64,000 nt of DNA from Bermanella sp047621325. GTDB taxonomy: Bacteria > Pseudomonadota > Gammaproteobacteria > Pseudomonadales > Oceanobacteraceae. The stretch spans positions 124,001 through 188,000 of the forward strand of contig JBLHLT010000006.1 of NCBI GenBank assembly GCA_047621325.1. The letters run 5' to 3'. The translations under genes and the position numbers were made by a program. The notes beneath the pieces were generated by a model. It was given only the letters and a program-made list of their open reading frames with translations. It made no database searches and had not been told where the DNA came from. Every line of letters starts with the position of its first letter. Within the stretch, counting starts at the first letter, position 1. Shown piece after piece: positions 35,801 through 44,108 of this stretch.

Positions 35801-36298
35801 TTCTTCGATATAAACACGCAGCTCTTCTGGCTTTGATTCAATGAGCTTTGAGATCATGCCCTGTTCGATAATGGCATAACTACGCGGGCCAAGGCCGGTA
35901 CCTAAAAACAGATCGGTTACATCGCGACGACGGCACTTAGTACCATTGAGATAATAGATAGATTGACCATCACGGGTCACTTTACGTTTAAGGGAGATTT
36001 CGCTGTATTGGGCATATTCACCCTGTAGCTTGCCTTCGCTGTTATCAAATACCAGCTCTATACTGGCTTGGCCTACAGGTTTGCGCCCCGTTGAGCCATT
36101 AAAGATAACGTCTGTCATGGCATCGCCACGCAGGTTTTTAGCGCTACTTTCACCCATTACCCAGCGCACAGCGTCTATGGTATTCGATTTACCACAGCCA
36201 TTGGGGCCGACAATACAGGTCAAATTAGTAGGAAATGGTATCTTGGTTGGGTCAACAAACGATTTGAACCCAGCAAGCTTAATGGACTTAAGTCGCAC
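32801..36298 (-). CDS. smc: Chromosome partition protein SMC
   Basis: This 1165-residue ATPase has Walker A GPNGCGKSN (about residues 32-40), two long coiled-coil arms rich in Gln/Glu, a hinge domain at about 510-660, the ABC signature HLLSGGEKALTAIALVF and Walker B FCMLDEVDAPLDDAN. It forms bacterial condensin with ScpA and ScpB, both encoded elsewhere in this window. The start is GTG with AAGGGG five bases upstream. It is 18 bases from the GntR-family gene and 32 from zipA. Confidence 0.96.
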   Translation of the reverse strand: MRLKSIKLAGFKSFVDPTKIPFPTNLTCIVGPNGCGKSNTIDAVRWVMGESSAKNLRGDAMTDVIFNGSTGRKPVGQASIELVFDNSEGKLQGEYAQYSEISLKRKVTRDGQSIYYLNGTKCRRRDVTDLFLGTGLGPRSYAIIEQGMISKLIESKPEELRVYIEEAAGISKYKERRRETENRIRRTGENLERLSDIRDELERQIGRLQRQAESAEKYKNYKEDERQTRAQLFAMRWRTMDAELAQINQVIAEQELALEQVLTVQVQDESQVEEKRILLVDLTDDFEKVQTQFYELGGSLGRLEQSIQFQSQRSLQLNSDLQEIIDSKSMVVQQEEDDALALEALDEQLMELEPENELMLAQEESSQETLMQAEDAMQNWQQSWDSFNEKSAEPQRIAEVSKTQIQNFEQNISRIQQRIERLQRELESLQIGDEAEEQLAMLDEQLSEKELQFEQQQQDSAQYQQQVEQAREQQQDLSQKLNESRSQLQSVMGRKASLEALQQAALGTDGESGRWLQSQQLHQNKRLADHLQVESGWELAVETVLAEQLQAVVVPSIDQYAERLLQLNQGQMTLVEHESRASVNSVAGSLASKVSGASVPWLNDVLFADDLAAALALRTRLQGNQSVITADGIWLGASWIRVKRSGDDQSGVLARKQELEELIAKEDDLDALVEELDADLESTSLRINTLEQQRNNAQREVNLAAQQLSDHKSTIHAEKVRLEQQVGRRNQLLGEMTEQKESKALEQEYLEEARLQWQTALQDMEHYTQEREQLLEKRDACREQLDQIRQQARHQKDQAHQQQLKVQTLQHQRQTLMDAISRHEQDKQKLLEREQQLLEQQDQGDSPVEELKAQYEEMMQQRLDVEELMKASRSKKELIENEIREVEQNRQQLEQKAQGVRSQLEQSRMQYQTIHTRRGGIEEQLAEYEVELDDVLEQLADDASVEACQLQLEQIQQRITRLGAINLAAIDEYKTQSERKEYLDKQNADLEKALETLENAIRKIDKETRTRFKETFDKVNGGLKDLFPKVFGGGHAYLELTGDDLLDTGVAIMARPPGKKNSTIHLLSGGEKALTAIALVFSIFRLKPAPFCMLDEVDAPLDDANVGRYARLVEAMSEQVQFIYISHNKIAMEMAKQLMGVTMHEPGVSRIVSVNMEEAVELTEH

Positions 36299-36316
36299 AC
36301 GCGCCCCTTTTTATTA

Positions 36317-36979
36317 TTAGTGCTCTAGGGCATCCATCATGATGCTTAGCAAATGATCGCCATATTCTTTTAATGCTTTTTCTACTTTGGGCACATCACG
36401 TTTAACCACGCCTTCAAGCAATTGCCCAAAAAACGTCATACTGTAACTTAACGCATTATTATCAACGGTTAAAGCCATATGATATGCACGATGAATAGCT
36501 GGCTGTAAATCTTCTAAGATGCCTTCTAGATATGGGTTTTCAGCTAGAGGGTAGGCCATTCGCATCAAATCAAAGCCAGCTTTAACCACACGTTCGGGCG
36601 CTTCTGGATCAGTACTATTGGCGATGGCACGCATCTTTTGTAATTGCTCGATAAGCGGGTCTAATTGCCCTGGCTTCCACGTATTCGCTACTTTGGATGC
36701 CAGAACGATCAATAGAATAATGTAGGTTTCATACAAAGCCGCCACATTGGATTTATTCATCTCGGCTACCATGGCGCCACGACGAGGCATAATATCAATC
36801 AGGTGGCGACCTTCAAGAATCAACAGTGCTTCACGCACAGAGCCACGACTAACCTCTAAATCATTGGCTACTTTGAGCTCTTGTATCCGCTCTTTTGACT
36901 TTAATTTACCTGCGATGATTTGATCACCAATATGCTGGGCAATTTGCTCAGATAAACTTTCCGGTGCTTTAAAGCTCAT
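36317..36979 (-). CDS. GntR-family transcriptional regulator with FCD-type domain
   Basis: This regulator of about 220 residues has an N-terminal winged helix (SLSEQIAQHIGDQIIAGKLK, ELKVANDLEVSRGSVREALL) and an all-helical C-terminal domain of the FadR/FCD type. I start at ATG 36979 (MSFKAPESL); an earlier in-frame start would add 27 hydrophobic residues and run through a palindrome that looks like its operator. It heads the smc-zipA-ligA group, as in Pseudomonas. The ligand is unknown. Confidence 0.85.
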   Translation of the reverse strand: MSFKAPESLSEQIAQHIGDQIIAGKLKSKERIQELKVANDLEVSRGSVREALLILEGRHLIDIMPRRGAMVAEMNKSNVAALYETYIILLIVLASKVANTWKPGQLDPLIEQLQKMRAIANSTDPEAPERVVKAGFDLMRMAYPLAENPYLEGILEDLQPAIHRAYHMALTVDNNALSYSMTFFGQLLEGVVKRDVPKVEKALKEYGDHLLSIMMDALEH

Positions 36980-36993
36980 GTGGCCCAAAATCC

Positions 36994-37006
36994 TGTATAA
37001 AATACA
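36994..37006. promoter_or_regulatory. Putative operator upstream of the GntR-type gene
   Basis: TGTAT-AAA-ATACA is a perfect inverted repeat centred about 21 bases before the chosen start. T-G-T...A-C-A dyads are typical of GntR/FCD regulators, so autoregulation of the gntR-smc-zipA-ligA transcript is plausible. The link is inference. Confidence 0.4.
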
Positions 37007-37121
37007 AACAGCGTTAACCTGACCCGCAAGGATCAAAGGGCTTAGTGTACCACATAACATGTAATTGACTACGGCTGAGCAGGCCTGTTTGTGATGCAGT
37101 AATGCCTTCTATTTATTCAAT

Positions 37122-37168
37122 AATAAAAGCCTTACGTTTGCTTAAAAAACAAACACAAGGCCTTTATT
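37122..37168 (-). terminator. Terminator after the Hsp20 gene
   Basis: Two 19-base arms (37122-37140 and 37150-37168) pair with three mismatches around a nine-base loop, with an A-rich outer side on one strand and a T-rich one on the other. It starts 20 bases after the Hsp20 stop on the minus strand. Confidence 0.7.
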
Positions 37169-37187
37169 AACGACAAATTTGAGCAAT

Positions 37188-37619
37188 TTAGTTGATACTG
37201 ACTCTTATAGGACTCGGTTTTTCATACATCACCTTTGGAATATCCACCTCCAAAACGCCATCATTATAGCTTGCTCTAATATTTTCAGGGTCCGCATTAT
37301 CAGGCAGAGTAAAATTACGCACAAATGAACCAAAGCGTCTTTCTATACGATGTACTTTAGCATTCGAATCTTTATGCTTGCTTTCACGCTGACCCGCTAA
37401 CGTTAATATATTCTCGTTAACACTGATGTTGATATTATCCTTACTCACCCCAGCCAATTCTGCATGCACATGAAAAGCAGCTTCACTTTCACTCACATCC
37501 ACAACCGGATGCCAGTCGGCTTTTGTCATGGACTGAGTGATCGCATTGGATTCTTGAGGGCGATAATAATTTAATACGGTTTCCATTTCTGTGAATGGGT
37601 CCCAGGTTGATAATTTCAT
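37188..37619 (-). CDS. Small heat-shock protein, Hsp20/alpha-crystallin family
   Basis: This 143-residue protein has an alpha-crystallin domain at about residues 37-135 (WHPVVDVSESEAAFHVHAEL, NILTLAGQRE, RRFGSFVRNFTLPDNAD, YNDGVLEVDIPK) and a C-terminal IxI-like motif in PIRVSIN. It holds unfolding proteins in a refoldable state. A perfect AGGAGG precedes the ATG, and a sigma32-like promoter lies upstream. It is a single-gene transcript ending in a strong hairpin. Confidence 0.92.
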   Translation of the reverse strand: MKLSTWDPFTEMETVLNYYRPQESNAITQSMTKADWHPVVDVSESEAAFHVHAELAGVSKDNINISVNENILTLAGQRESKHKDSNAKVHRIERRFGSFVRNFTLPDNADPENIRASYNDGVLEVDIPKVMYEKPSPIRVSIN

Positions 37620-37656
37620 GTGAGCCTCCTATTCATTTTCATTTCGCTCACAACTG

Positions 37657-37684
37657 ATATATGTTTTATCTAGATTTTTTCAAG
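37657..37684 (-). promoter_or_regulatory. Sigma32-like heat-shock promoter of the Hsp20 gene
   Basis: On the minus strand CTTGAAA (37684-37678) is followed after 14 bases by CATATAT (37663-37657). The -35 box is a full match to the heat-shock sigma consensus; the -10 keeps the CAT-T part but lacks the leading C-run. It is about 40 bases before the start. Confidence 0.55.
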
Positions 37685-37887
37685 GTTATTTTTCGACTAA
37701 ATATTTCGATCACTCATCCGCATCAAGCTTTAATTTTTTAAATACATGCAACCTATCCACAACAAGTCAAATTCAGCGCCTTATATACAAATGGTTTGTC
37801 GCCATTTGCTCCTTAATATGACCTTTAACACCCTAGTTCCAAACTTGAGGCTTGCTACACTGCCTGCATCTAGCAAAAGGTGACAAC

Positions 37888-38886
37888 ATGGAAACGCTTA
37901 TTAACAGCCAAGGGCAAGTGCATTTTGGGGTTTTACCAACTAGCCCAAAGCGTATTAATCACTTAGATTTTGATTTACGCAACAATATGGATAACACCAT
38001 AAACGGCCTTAGAAAAAAAATGCGGTTTAACCAATTTCAATTTATTGGTTTAACGGGTGACGACCTTATTTTTGGGGTCGCTATAGTGAATCTTAAATGG
38101 GTCAGTAATTGCTTTTTATATCTGTACCAACCCAGCACACAAACCTTTAAAGAATATTCATGGCTAAAACCCTTTGCGTTAAACACACAAACCGACACAC
38201 AACCTAACAACGGACACTGGTCATTTAAAAGCGGCCACAACCAGATTGAAATCATCAGCCGTCAACATCAACGCCACCTAGTTGTTAACTGTGGTAACGA
38301 GCTGCAGATTGATGTCACGATTAATGAAACACAACCCCCGCTCGATGTGTGCTGCCGCGCCGGTTACAACGGTTGGGTGTACACGCAAAAAAATACAGCG
38401 CTGCCGTTTACTGGGCAAATTCAGTGGCAAGGGCAAGACATTCCCTCGCAAGACTTACTCGCCAGTGTCGATTGGTCATGTGGCTATATGCGTCGCGAAA
38501 CATTCTGGCTTTGGGCGAGTTTAAGCCATAAAACGAATAGCGGTGATGTGGTTGGCTTTAATTTAGCAGCCGGTGTCAATGAAACCAGCCACACCGAAAA
38601 CGCACTTTGGATTAACGGCGAAATGATTAAACTTGATCGCGCTGAATTTATTTTTGATCGCAAAGATCGTATGGCGTCTTGGCAAATTAAAACAAGCGAC
38701 GACTATATAGCCCTGACATTCACCCCTGCTGGTGAACGTAAGGAAAAAATAAACGCAGGTTTAATCGCATCAAACTTTACCCAAGTATTTGGCCGATTTA
38801 ACGGCACGGTTAAGAACAAACACGGGCAACTCATTGAAATACGCAACGCCAGTGGCTTTTGTGAAGATCACTTTGCTAAGTGGTAA
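37888..38886 (+). CDS. DUF2804-family protein
   Basis: This protein of about 332 residues matches the DUF2804 family by the segment ASVDWSCGYMRRETFWLWAS and the surrounding beta-rich domain. The family has no established function. There is no signal peptide. I begin at ATG 37888 with AAGGTG six bases upstream; the frame is open 12 codons further but without a ribosome site. It stands alone on the plus strand, upstream of the RND genes. Confidence 0.75.
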   Translation: METLINSQGQVHFGVLPTSPKRINHLDFDLRNNMDNTINGLRKKMRFNQFQFIGLTGDDLIFGVAIVNLKWVSNCFLYLYQPSTQTFKEYSWLKPFALNTQTDTQPNNGHWSFKSGHNQIEIISRQHQRHLVVNCGNELQIDVTINETQPPLDVCCRAGYNGWVYTQKNTALPFTGQIQWQGQDIPSQDLLASVDWSCGYMRRETFWLWASLSHKTNSGDVVGFNLAAGVNETSHTENALWINGEMIKLDRAEFIFDRKDRMASWQIKTSDDYIALTFTPAGERKEKINAGLIASNFTQVFGRFNGTVKNKHGQLIEIRNASGFCEDHFAKW

Positions 38887-39116
38887 GGCCTATTAATCAC
38901 CCAAATAAGTAAGGGGGGCTACTCCCTACTTATAACTACCCGTTATTACTAGCACAGCTAACTAATCCTTCAGCGCTTGTACGATTTTTACCTCTTCCCA
39001 GAGCGACTCAACTCCTATATATTAGAAAAACCTAATTTAGATAAAGCTTAACTTAAATATCACATCTAACGCCCTAGCCTCTTCTACACTTAAAAGGCAC
39101 TGCACAGGATACCAAT

Positions 39117-40157
39117 ATGAAATACTCACACTTACTTGCCAGCTGCTTAGCAATAGCTGCCTTTTCATACCCTCAAGCCTGGGCCGGTGAGGTTGCGTCT
39201 TTGCAAGTAAACGTTAAAAGCTACCCAAGCTGGTTCACCTTAGAGGCCGAAATTGAAGCTGTGAATCAGGCCACTATTAGCGCACAAACCACTGGTCGAG
39301 TGCAGTCGATCGAAGTGGACGTAAACGACTATGTTCAAGCCGGTGATTTAATTATTCAGCTGCGCAACAAACAACAAAAAGCCGCTGTCGCCCAAGCCAC
39401 GGCAGGGTTAAATCAAGCTCAAGCGTTAAATACAGACGCTCAATCTCAACTAACCCGCGCCACCCCTCTATTCGAACAAGGTTCGGTATCTAAAGGCCAA
39501 TTCGATTCGATTAAAGCCAACGCAGCATCGGCCGCCGCACAAGTAAAAGCATCGCAAGCCCTTTTAACGCAAGCGCAAGAACAATTATCTTATACGCAAA
39601 TACGCGCACCCTATGCGGGCATTGTAAAAACACGGTTAGTCGAGGTTGGCGAGTCAGTGAACCCTGGTACGCCTTTAATGGTAGGACTTTCACTTAATCA
39701 ACTAAGAGCCGTTGCCCACTTACCACAGCGTTTTATCAGCCAAATAAATGCACAATCACAGCTGCAAATCGTACATAACGAGCATGCGTTTTTATCAACT
39801 AAAGTAACCATTTTCCCTTTTGCAGATTCCAATAGCCGCAGCTTTAAAATACGCGCAAATATTGAAGCAAAAAACGCCGGTTTATTTCCCGGCATGTGGG
39901 TGAAATTAAAAATACCTATGACTGAGCAATCATCAATTCGTGTACCCATGAATGCCATTATCCGTAAAGGCGAAGCCAGTTATGTTTACATCAAAAATCA
40001 GAATCAATTTCAATTAAGGCAAGTGCGCCTAGGCGAACAACATTTACCCGTCGGAGAAAAAGGCACATCCGTTTGGGTGGAAGTATTAGCGGGCATTAAG
40101 GACGGCGATGAAATCGCCATAGATACAGCCGCGGTCATGGCCGCTCAGGGGATTTAA
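39117..40157 (+). CDS. RND efflux periplasmic adaptor (membrane fusion protein)
   Basis: This 346-residue protein has a signal peptide ending SYPQAWAGE, then the lipoyl/barrel-sandwich halves (TTGRVQSIEVDVNDYVQAGD and YAGIVKTRLVEVGESVNPGT) around a helical hairpin of about 75 residues. It lacks a lipobox cysteine, so it is probably soluble or anchored by the signal. It links the inner-membrane pump to an outer-membrane channel. The permease gene starts two bases past its stop. No TolC-type gene is nearby. Confidence 0.88.
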   Translation: MKYSHLLASCLAIAAFSYPQAWAGEVASLQVNVKSYPSWFTLEAEIEAVNQATISAQTTGRVQSIEVDVNDYVQAGDLIIQLRNKQQKAAVAQATAGLNQAQALNTDAQSQLTRATPLFEQGSVSKGQFDSIKANAASAAAQVKASQALLTQAQEQLSYTQIRAPYAGIVKTRLVEVGESVNPGTPLMVGLSLNQLRAVAHLPQRFISQINAQSQLQIVHNEHAFLSTKVTIFPFADSNSRSFKIRANIEAKNAGLFPGMWVKLKIPMTEQSSIRVPMNAIIRKGEASYVYIKNQNQFQLRQVRLGEQHLPVGEKGTSVWVEVLAGIKDGDEIAIDTAAVMAAQGI

Positions 40158-40158
40158 C

Positions 40159-43100
40159 ATGACTGAGCACACACCAAACCAGCCTAGCTCGCTAGGTATT
40201 AGCGGCCGCCTTGCCAAAACATTTCAAAATAATGCGATTACACCGTTATTGGCATTATTCGGTTTATTGCTGGGCTTTTTTGCCATCATGGTCACGCCTA
40301 AAGAAGAAGAACCTCAAATTGATGTGACCTTTGCCAATGTATTTATTGCGTTTCCCGGTGCATCTGCAAAAGAAGTGGAGAGCTTAATTAGCATTCCCGC
40401 CGAGCAAGTTCTCAGTGAAATAAATGGTGTCGACGATATTTACAGTGTCTCGCGCCCGGGCATGTCGGTATTAACTATTGCGTTTGAAGTGGGTTTAAAA
40501 CGCGAAACCGCTATCTTAAGTTTATACAATCAAGTGTATAGCCACCAAGACTGGTTGCCGGCTAATCTTGGTGCGTCACAACCCATTATCAAACCACAAG
40601 GTATTGATGATGTGCCCATTATGTCACTTACCTTATTCAGCGACGACAAAGCGGTTTCAACTCAACAACTCACGGAGTTGGCTCATGTATTGGAAGTCGA
40701 ATTAAAACGCATTGACGGCACCCGCGACATTTACACAATAGGTGCACAAAATGACGCAGTGAATGTTCGCCTCGACCCTATTCGTTTAAGCGCTTATGGC
40801 ATCACCATTGACGATATCGCCAATACCTTATTAAGCGCCAATGCCAGCGCACCTGCGCGTAATGTTTATCAGCAACAAGCTTACATTCAAGTACAAGCCG
40901 GTAATTTTTTAACCAGCGCGGCCGAGATAAATCAATTGGTTATTGGTCTTGCAAAAAATGGCAGCCCCATTTATTTATCCGATGTAGCTGACATTATTCA
41001 TGGCGCTGACATTCCTGAATCACACGTCTTGCATTTTGAAGCAGGTGGTAAGTCAAACCACACAGCAGTAACCATAGCCATTGCCAAACAACCCGGAAAA
41101 AATGCATTTGATATCACCAGTGATATTGAACAGCGTTTAGAGCAATTATCTAACATTGTCATCCCCGACAACATACAAGTAAAAGTCACTCGAAATTACG
41201 GCGATACCGCAAAAGACAAGAGCGACAAACTCATTGCCAAGCTCTTGTTTGCCACCGCAGCCGTAGTCGTTTTAGTTTTACTCACCATGAGCTGGCGTGA
41301 AGCCATTATTGTGGGTGGTGCAATCTTCATTACGCTTGCCATCACCTTATTTGCCAGCTGGGCATGGGGATTCACCCTTAACCGTATCTCGTTATTCGCG
41401 TTGATATTCAGTATTGGCATTTTGGTCGATGACGCCATTGTGGTGGTTGAAAACATTCATCGGCACTTGCATATGGGCGGCAAAAAACTATTAGATATCA
41501 TCCCAACGGCAGTTGATGAAGTGGGCGGGCCGACTATTTTAGCTACCTTCACCGTCATAGCGGCGTTAATGCCAATGGCTTTTGTCAGTGGTTTAATGGG
41601 GCCATACATGAGCCCTATTCCAATTAACGCCAGTACCGGCATGTTAATTTCATTGGCTATTGCGTTTATTGTCACACCTTGGTTATCGTATAAATTGCTC
41701 AAAAACCAAACATCAAATGAGCACAACCAACACGGCGAAGATAACGTCAAAGAAAATAAAATTTACAAACTGTTTGATCGCATTATGCGCCCGCTCATCC
41801 AAGGGCAGCATGCCGCTAAAAAACGCCTAAAGATGCTGGCACTGGTTATCAGCTTAATTCTGCTATCGGTGTCGTTACCTGTGATGAAAATGGTGGCCCT
41901 TAAAATGCTGCCATTTGATAATAAATCTGAATTTCAGGTGATTGTTGATTTACCTGAAGGCACACCAATGGAAAATACGTTAGTGGTATTAGAAGCTTTA
42001 GGTGAAGAATTAAAAACCAATCAATACGTCAAAGATTTCCAGTTGTATGCAGGCATAAATGCGCCGATTAACTTCAATGGTTTAATTCGCCAATATTACT
42101 TACGTAACGAACCCCACACGGGGGATATTCAAGTGAACCTTGTTGATAAAGAACAGCGTGACCTACAAAGCCATGATATTGCACTGCAATTACGTCCCGC
42201 ATTACAACGCATTGGCAAACAATTTAATGCCAACGTGAAATTAGCCGAGGTGCCACCGGGCCCACCCGTAATGGCACCCATTGTGGCCGAGGTGTACGGC
42301 ATCAACTATGAAGAGCAAATCAAAACCGCACAAAGCTTACGCACACTATTTGAAGGTACGGCCGACATCATGAACGTCGATGACAGTATTGACGCGGCAC
42401 AACAAAAAACCATTATCAACATTGACCGCCAAAAAGCGGCTCAATTTGCAGTACCTTATGCCAGCATTGTTAGCGCATTAGATATCGCACTAGGTGGTAA
42501 AGACGTGAGTTATTTACACTCGCAGCATAATAAATACGCCACACCTATTCGCTTAGAATACAACGACAGAGACAAAGCCAACTGGCAAACATTGCTCAAT
42601 ACCAAAGTAAGAAGTGTAAACGGTCAGCTCGTGTCTATTTCTGACATGACCAGTACGCAACACAACACCATTGATTACACCATTTATCATAAAAATTTAT
42701 TACCCGTGGTATTTGTTAACGCCGATATGGCAGGCCAATTAGACAGCCCTCTGTACGGCCTGTTTGATATGTCATTTGCCATGGACGATGCAGCAAACAG
42801 CGAAAACGGTTTTAGCCCGGAGCAATTTTTCATAAACCAGCCACAAGTTACCCATAAACCCTCTATAAAATGGGACGGTGAATGGCAGATCACTTATGAA
42901 ACCTTCCGTGACATGGGCATTGCGTATGGCGTAGGCATGATCTTAATTTATTTATTAGTCGTGGCTCAATTTAAAAGTTATTTGGTACCGTTAATTATTA
43001 TGGCGCCTATTCCGTTAACCATTATTGGTGTCATGCCTGGGCATGCATTGTTTGGCGCGCAGTTTACCGCCACCAGCATGATTGGCATGATTGCCTTGGC

Positions 43101-43383
43101 CGGCATCATCGTGCGAAACTCCATATTATTAGTGGATTTTATCAATCAAGAATTAGCAAAAGGCGTCGACCTTGTAGAAGCAACCATTAATAGTGCTGTC
43201 GTTCGTGCCAAGCCAATTATGCTCACAGGCGTAGCCGCCATGACGGGCGCGTTCTTTATATTAGATGATCCCATTTTTAACGGCTTAGCCATTAGCTTAA
43301 TCTTTGGCATTTTAATCAGCACACTGTTTACGCTGATTTTAATTCCTATGTTGTATTTTGTTTATAAGAAACGGAATGCTTGA
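40159..43383 (+). CDS. RND-family efflux transporter permease
   Basis: This 1074-residue protein has the RND layout: a first membrane helix at about residues 20-42, a large porter loop (YTIGAQNDAVNVRLD...), a cluster of helices including the proton-relay motif FSIGILVDDAIVVVENIH, a second large loop, and terminal helices with MIGMIALAGIIVRNSILLVD. It should export small molecules using the proton gradient together with the adaptor. It resembles the multi-substrate hydrophobe/amphiphile group; the substrate is unknown. No regulator gene is adjacent. Confidence 0.92.
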   Translation: MTEHTPNQPSSLGISGRLAKTFQNNAITPLLALFGLLLGFFAIMVTPKEEEPQIDVTFANVFIAFPGASAKEVESLISIPAEQVLSEINGVDDIYSVSRPGMSVLTIAFEVGLKRETAILSLYNQVYSHQDWLPANLGASQPIIKPQGIDDVPIMSLTLFSDDKAVSTQQLTELAHVLEVELKRIDGTRDIYTIGAQNDAVNVRLDPIRLSAYGITIDDIANTLLSANASAPARNVYQQQAYIQVQAGNFLTSAAEINQLVIGLAKNGSPIYLSDVADIIHGADIPESHVLHFEAGGKSNHTAVTIAIAKQPGKNAFDITSDIEQRLEQLSNIVIPDNIQVKVTRNYGDTAKDKSDKLIAKLLFATAAVVVLVLLTMSWREAIIVGGAIFITLAITLFASWAWGFTLNRISLFALIFSIGILVDDAIVVVENIHRHLHMGGKKLLDIIPTAVDEVGGPTILATFTVIAALMPMAFVSGLMGPYMSPIPINASTGMLISLAIAFIVTPWLSYKLLKNQTSNEHNQHGEDNVKENKIYKLFDRIMRPLIQGQHAAKKRLKMLALVISLILLSVSLPVMKMVALKMLPFDNKSEFQVIVDLPEGTPMENTLVVLEALGEELKTNQYVKDFQLYAGINAPINFNGLIRQYYLRNEPHTGDIQVNLVDKEQRDLQSHDIALQLRPALQRIGKQFNANVKLAEVPPGPPVMAPIVAEVYGINYEEQIKTAQSLRTLFEGTADIMNVDDSIDAAQQKTIINIDRQKAAQFAVPYASIVSALDIALGGKDVSYLHSQHNKYATPIRLEYNDRDKANWQTLLNTKVRSVNGQLVSISDMTSTQHNTIDYTIYHKNLLPVVFVNADMAGQLDSPLYGLFDMSFAMDDAANSENGFSPEQFFINQPQVTHKPSIKWDGEWQITYETFRDMGIAYGVGMILIYLLVVAQFKSYLVPLIIMAPIPLTIIGVMPGHALFGAQFTATSMIGMIALAGIIVRNSILLVDFINQELAKGVDLVEATINSAVVRAKPIMLTGVAAMTGAFFILDDPIFNGLAISLIFGILISTLFTLILIPMLYFVYKKRNA

Positions 43384-43388
43384 TGGTA

Positions 43389-43410
43389 GACGGGGGACGG
43401 GGGACGGGGG
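43389..43410 (+). repeat. G-rich short tandem repeat
   Basis: The unit ACGGGGG is repeated three times right after the RND permease stop, giving three G5 tracts (43392-43396, 43399-43403, 43406-43410). It directly abuts the palindromic element that follows. Confidence 0.7.
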
Positions 43411-43412
43411 AT

Positions 43413-43510
43413 CGTAGGATGGGTTAGCGCGTAGCGTAACCCATCATTCAATTCAAACCATACCTGATGGGTTACGATTTTCACTTCGTTCAAATCTAAC
43501 CCATCCTACG
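43413..43510. repeat. Nested palindromic repeat element (REP/MITE-like)
   Basis: The outer arms CGTAGGATGGGTTAG (43413-43427) and CTAACCCATCCTACG (43496-43510) are a perfect 15-base inverted repeat. Inside it CGTAACCCATCA (43435-43446) and TGATGGGTTACG (43465-43476) form a second perfect stem. Elements of this style, with a GTAGG...TAGCG core, are scattered in many gammaproteobacterial genomes. It marks the left border of the accessory island. Confidence 0.75.
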
Positions 43511-43831
43511 TCCTATCAAAAATTCAAAATCGTACGAACCCGCACCTGCGGGTGAAAATATTTTAGAAACCTCTTCAGTTTACTCTTAGCAATGAGAAGC
43601 AAACGACAATCGAAGGGTACATAACTTGACTGCCATATTAGTTAACGACCCGTCTTTAAAAACTGCCAACTCAAAAGACAACCCCTGCCTGTCATTGATA
43701 GATGGCTCTAAATCCTAGCCTATAAATCTTATTTTCACCCTCTTTGGTAATCCCCTCTTTAATCTAACTCATACTAAGAAATACTCATTTTTGATAATTA
43801 AGGAATTTGACGATATTAAAATATTTAAACG
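43511..43831. other. Intergenic DNA left of the toxin remnant
   Basis: I see no credible gene, RNA or strong promoter here. The base composition shifts toward A+T to the right. The missing 5' part of the toxin gene and its antitoxin could not be found in this stretch. Confidence 0.4.
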
Positions 43832-44014
43832 GTGCGTCCGAATTATTGCGTATTGCGAGCAGAAAAAAGGGATCTCGCTTTTTTGCGCGTGCATAAATTT
43901 CAAATGAACAAGCAAATCACTCTACTGGATTACAGCTATGATGATGGAAGTTTGATCTTGGAGTTAATGGCACTGGGTTCCCATGAGAATTTCTATCGGG
44001 ATGTGAAGTGGTAA
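43832..44014 (+). pseudogene. C-terminal remnant of a RelE/ParE-type toxin
   Basis: The frame encodes NKQITLLDYSYDDGSLILE and LMALGSHENFYRDVKW, which reads like the C-terminal strands of RelE/ParE-superfamily ribonuclease or gyrase toxins. Only about 60 residues are open, against the usual 90-110, and no antitoxin gene precedes it. The upstream part (RAEKRDLAFLRVHKF) may be a distorted middle region. It ends just before a strong terminator. I read it as a decayed toxin gene; a short functional domain cannot be excluded. Confidence 0.45.
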
Positions 44015-44060
44015 ATTGTTTGGTTATTAGATGAGGAGTGCGAGATAAGAGGTTAGAGAT

Positions 44061-44088
44061 AAAACGCAGCTGGGGCTGCGTTTTTTTG
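44061..44088 (+). terminator. Strong terminator between toxin remnant and NACHT gene
   Basis: AAAACGCAGC-TGGG-GCTGCGTTTT is a perfect ten-pair stem followed by further T residues on the plus strand. On the minus strand it begins 21 bases after the NACHT gene stop and ends in TTTTATCTC, so it may serve both directions. Confidence 0.8.
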
Positions 44089-44108
44089 TTTAAATTGAAC
44101 AAATTATT

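Noticed and set aside
38907..38932. Terminator after the DUF2804 gene
   Set aside because: The stem AAGTA...TACTT has a bulge and no T-run follows, so support is too weak.
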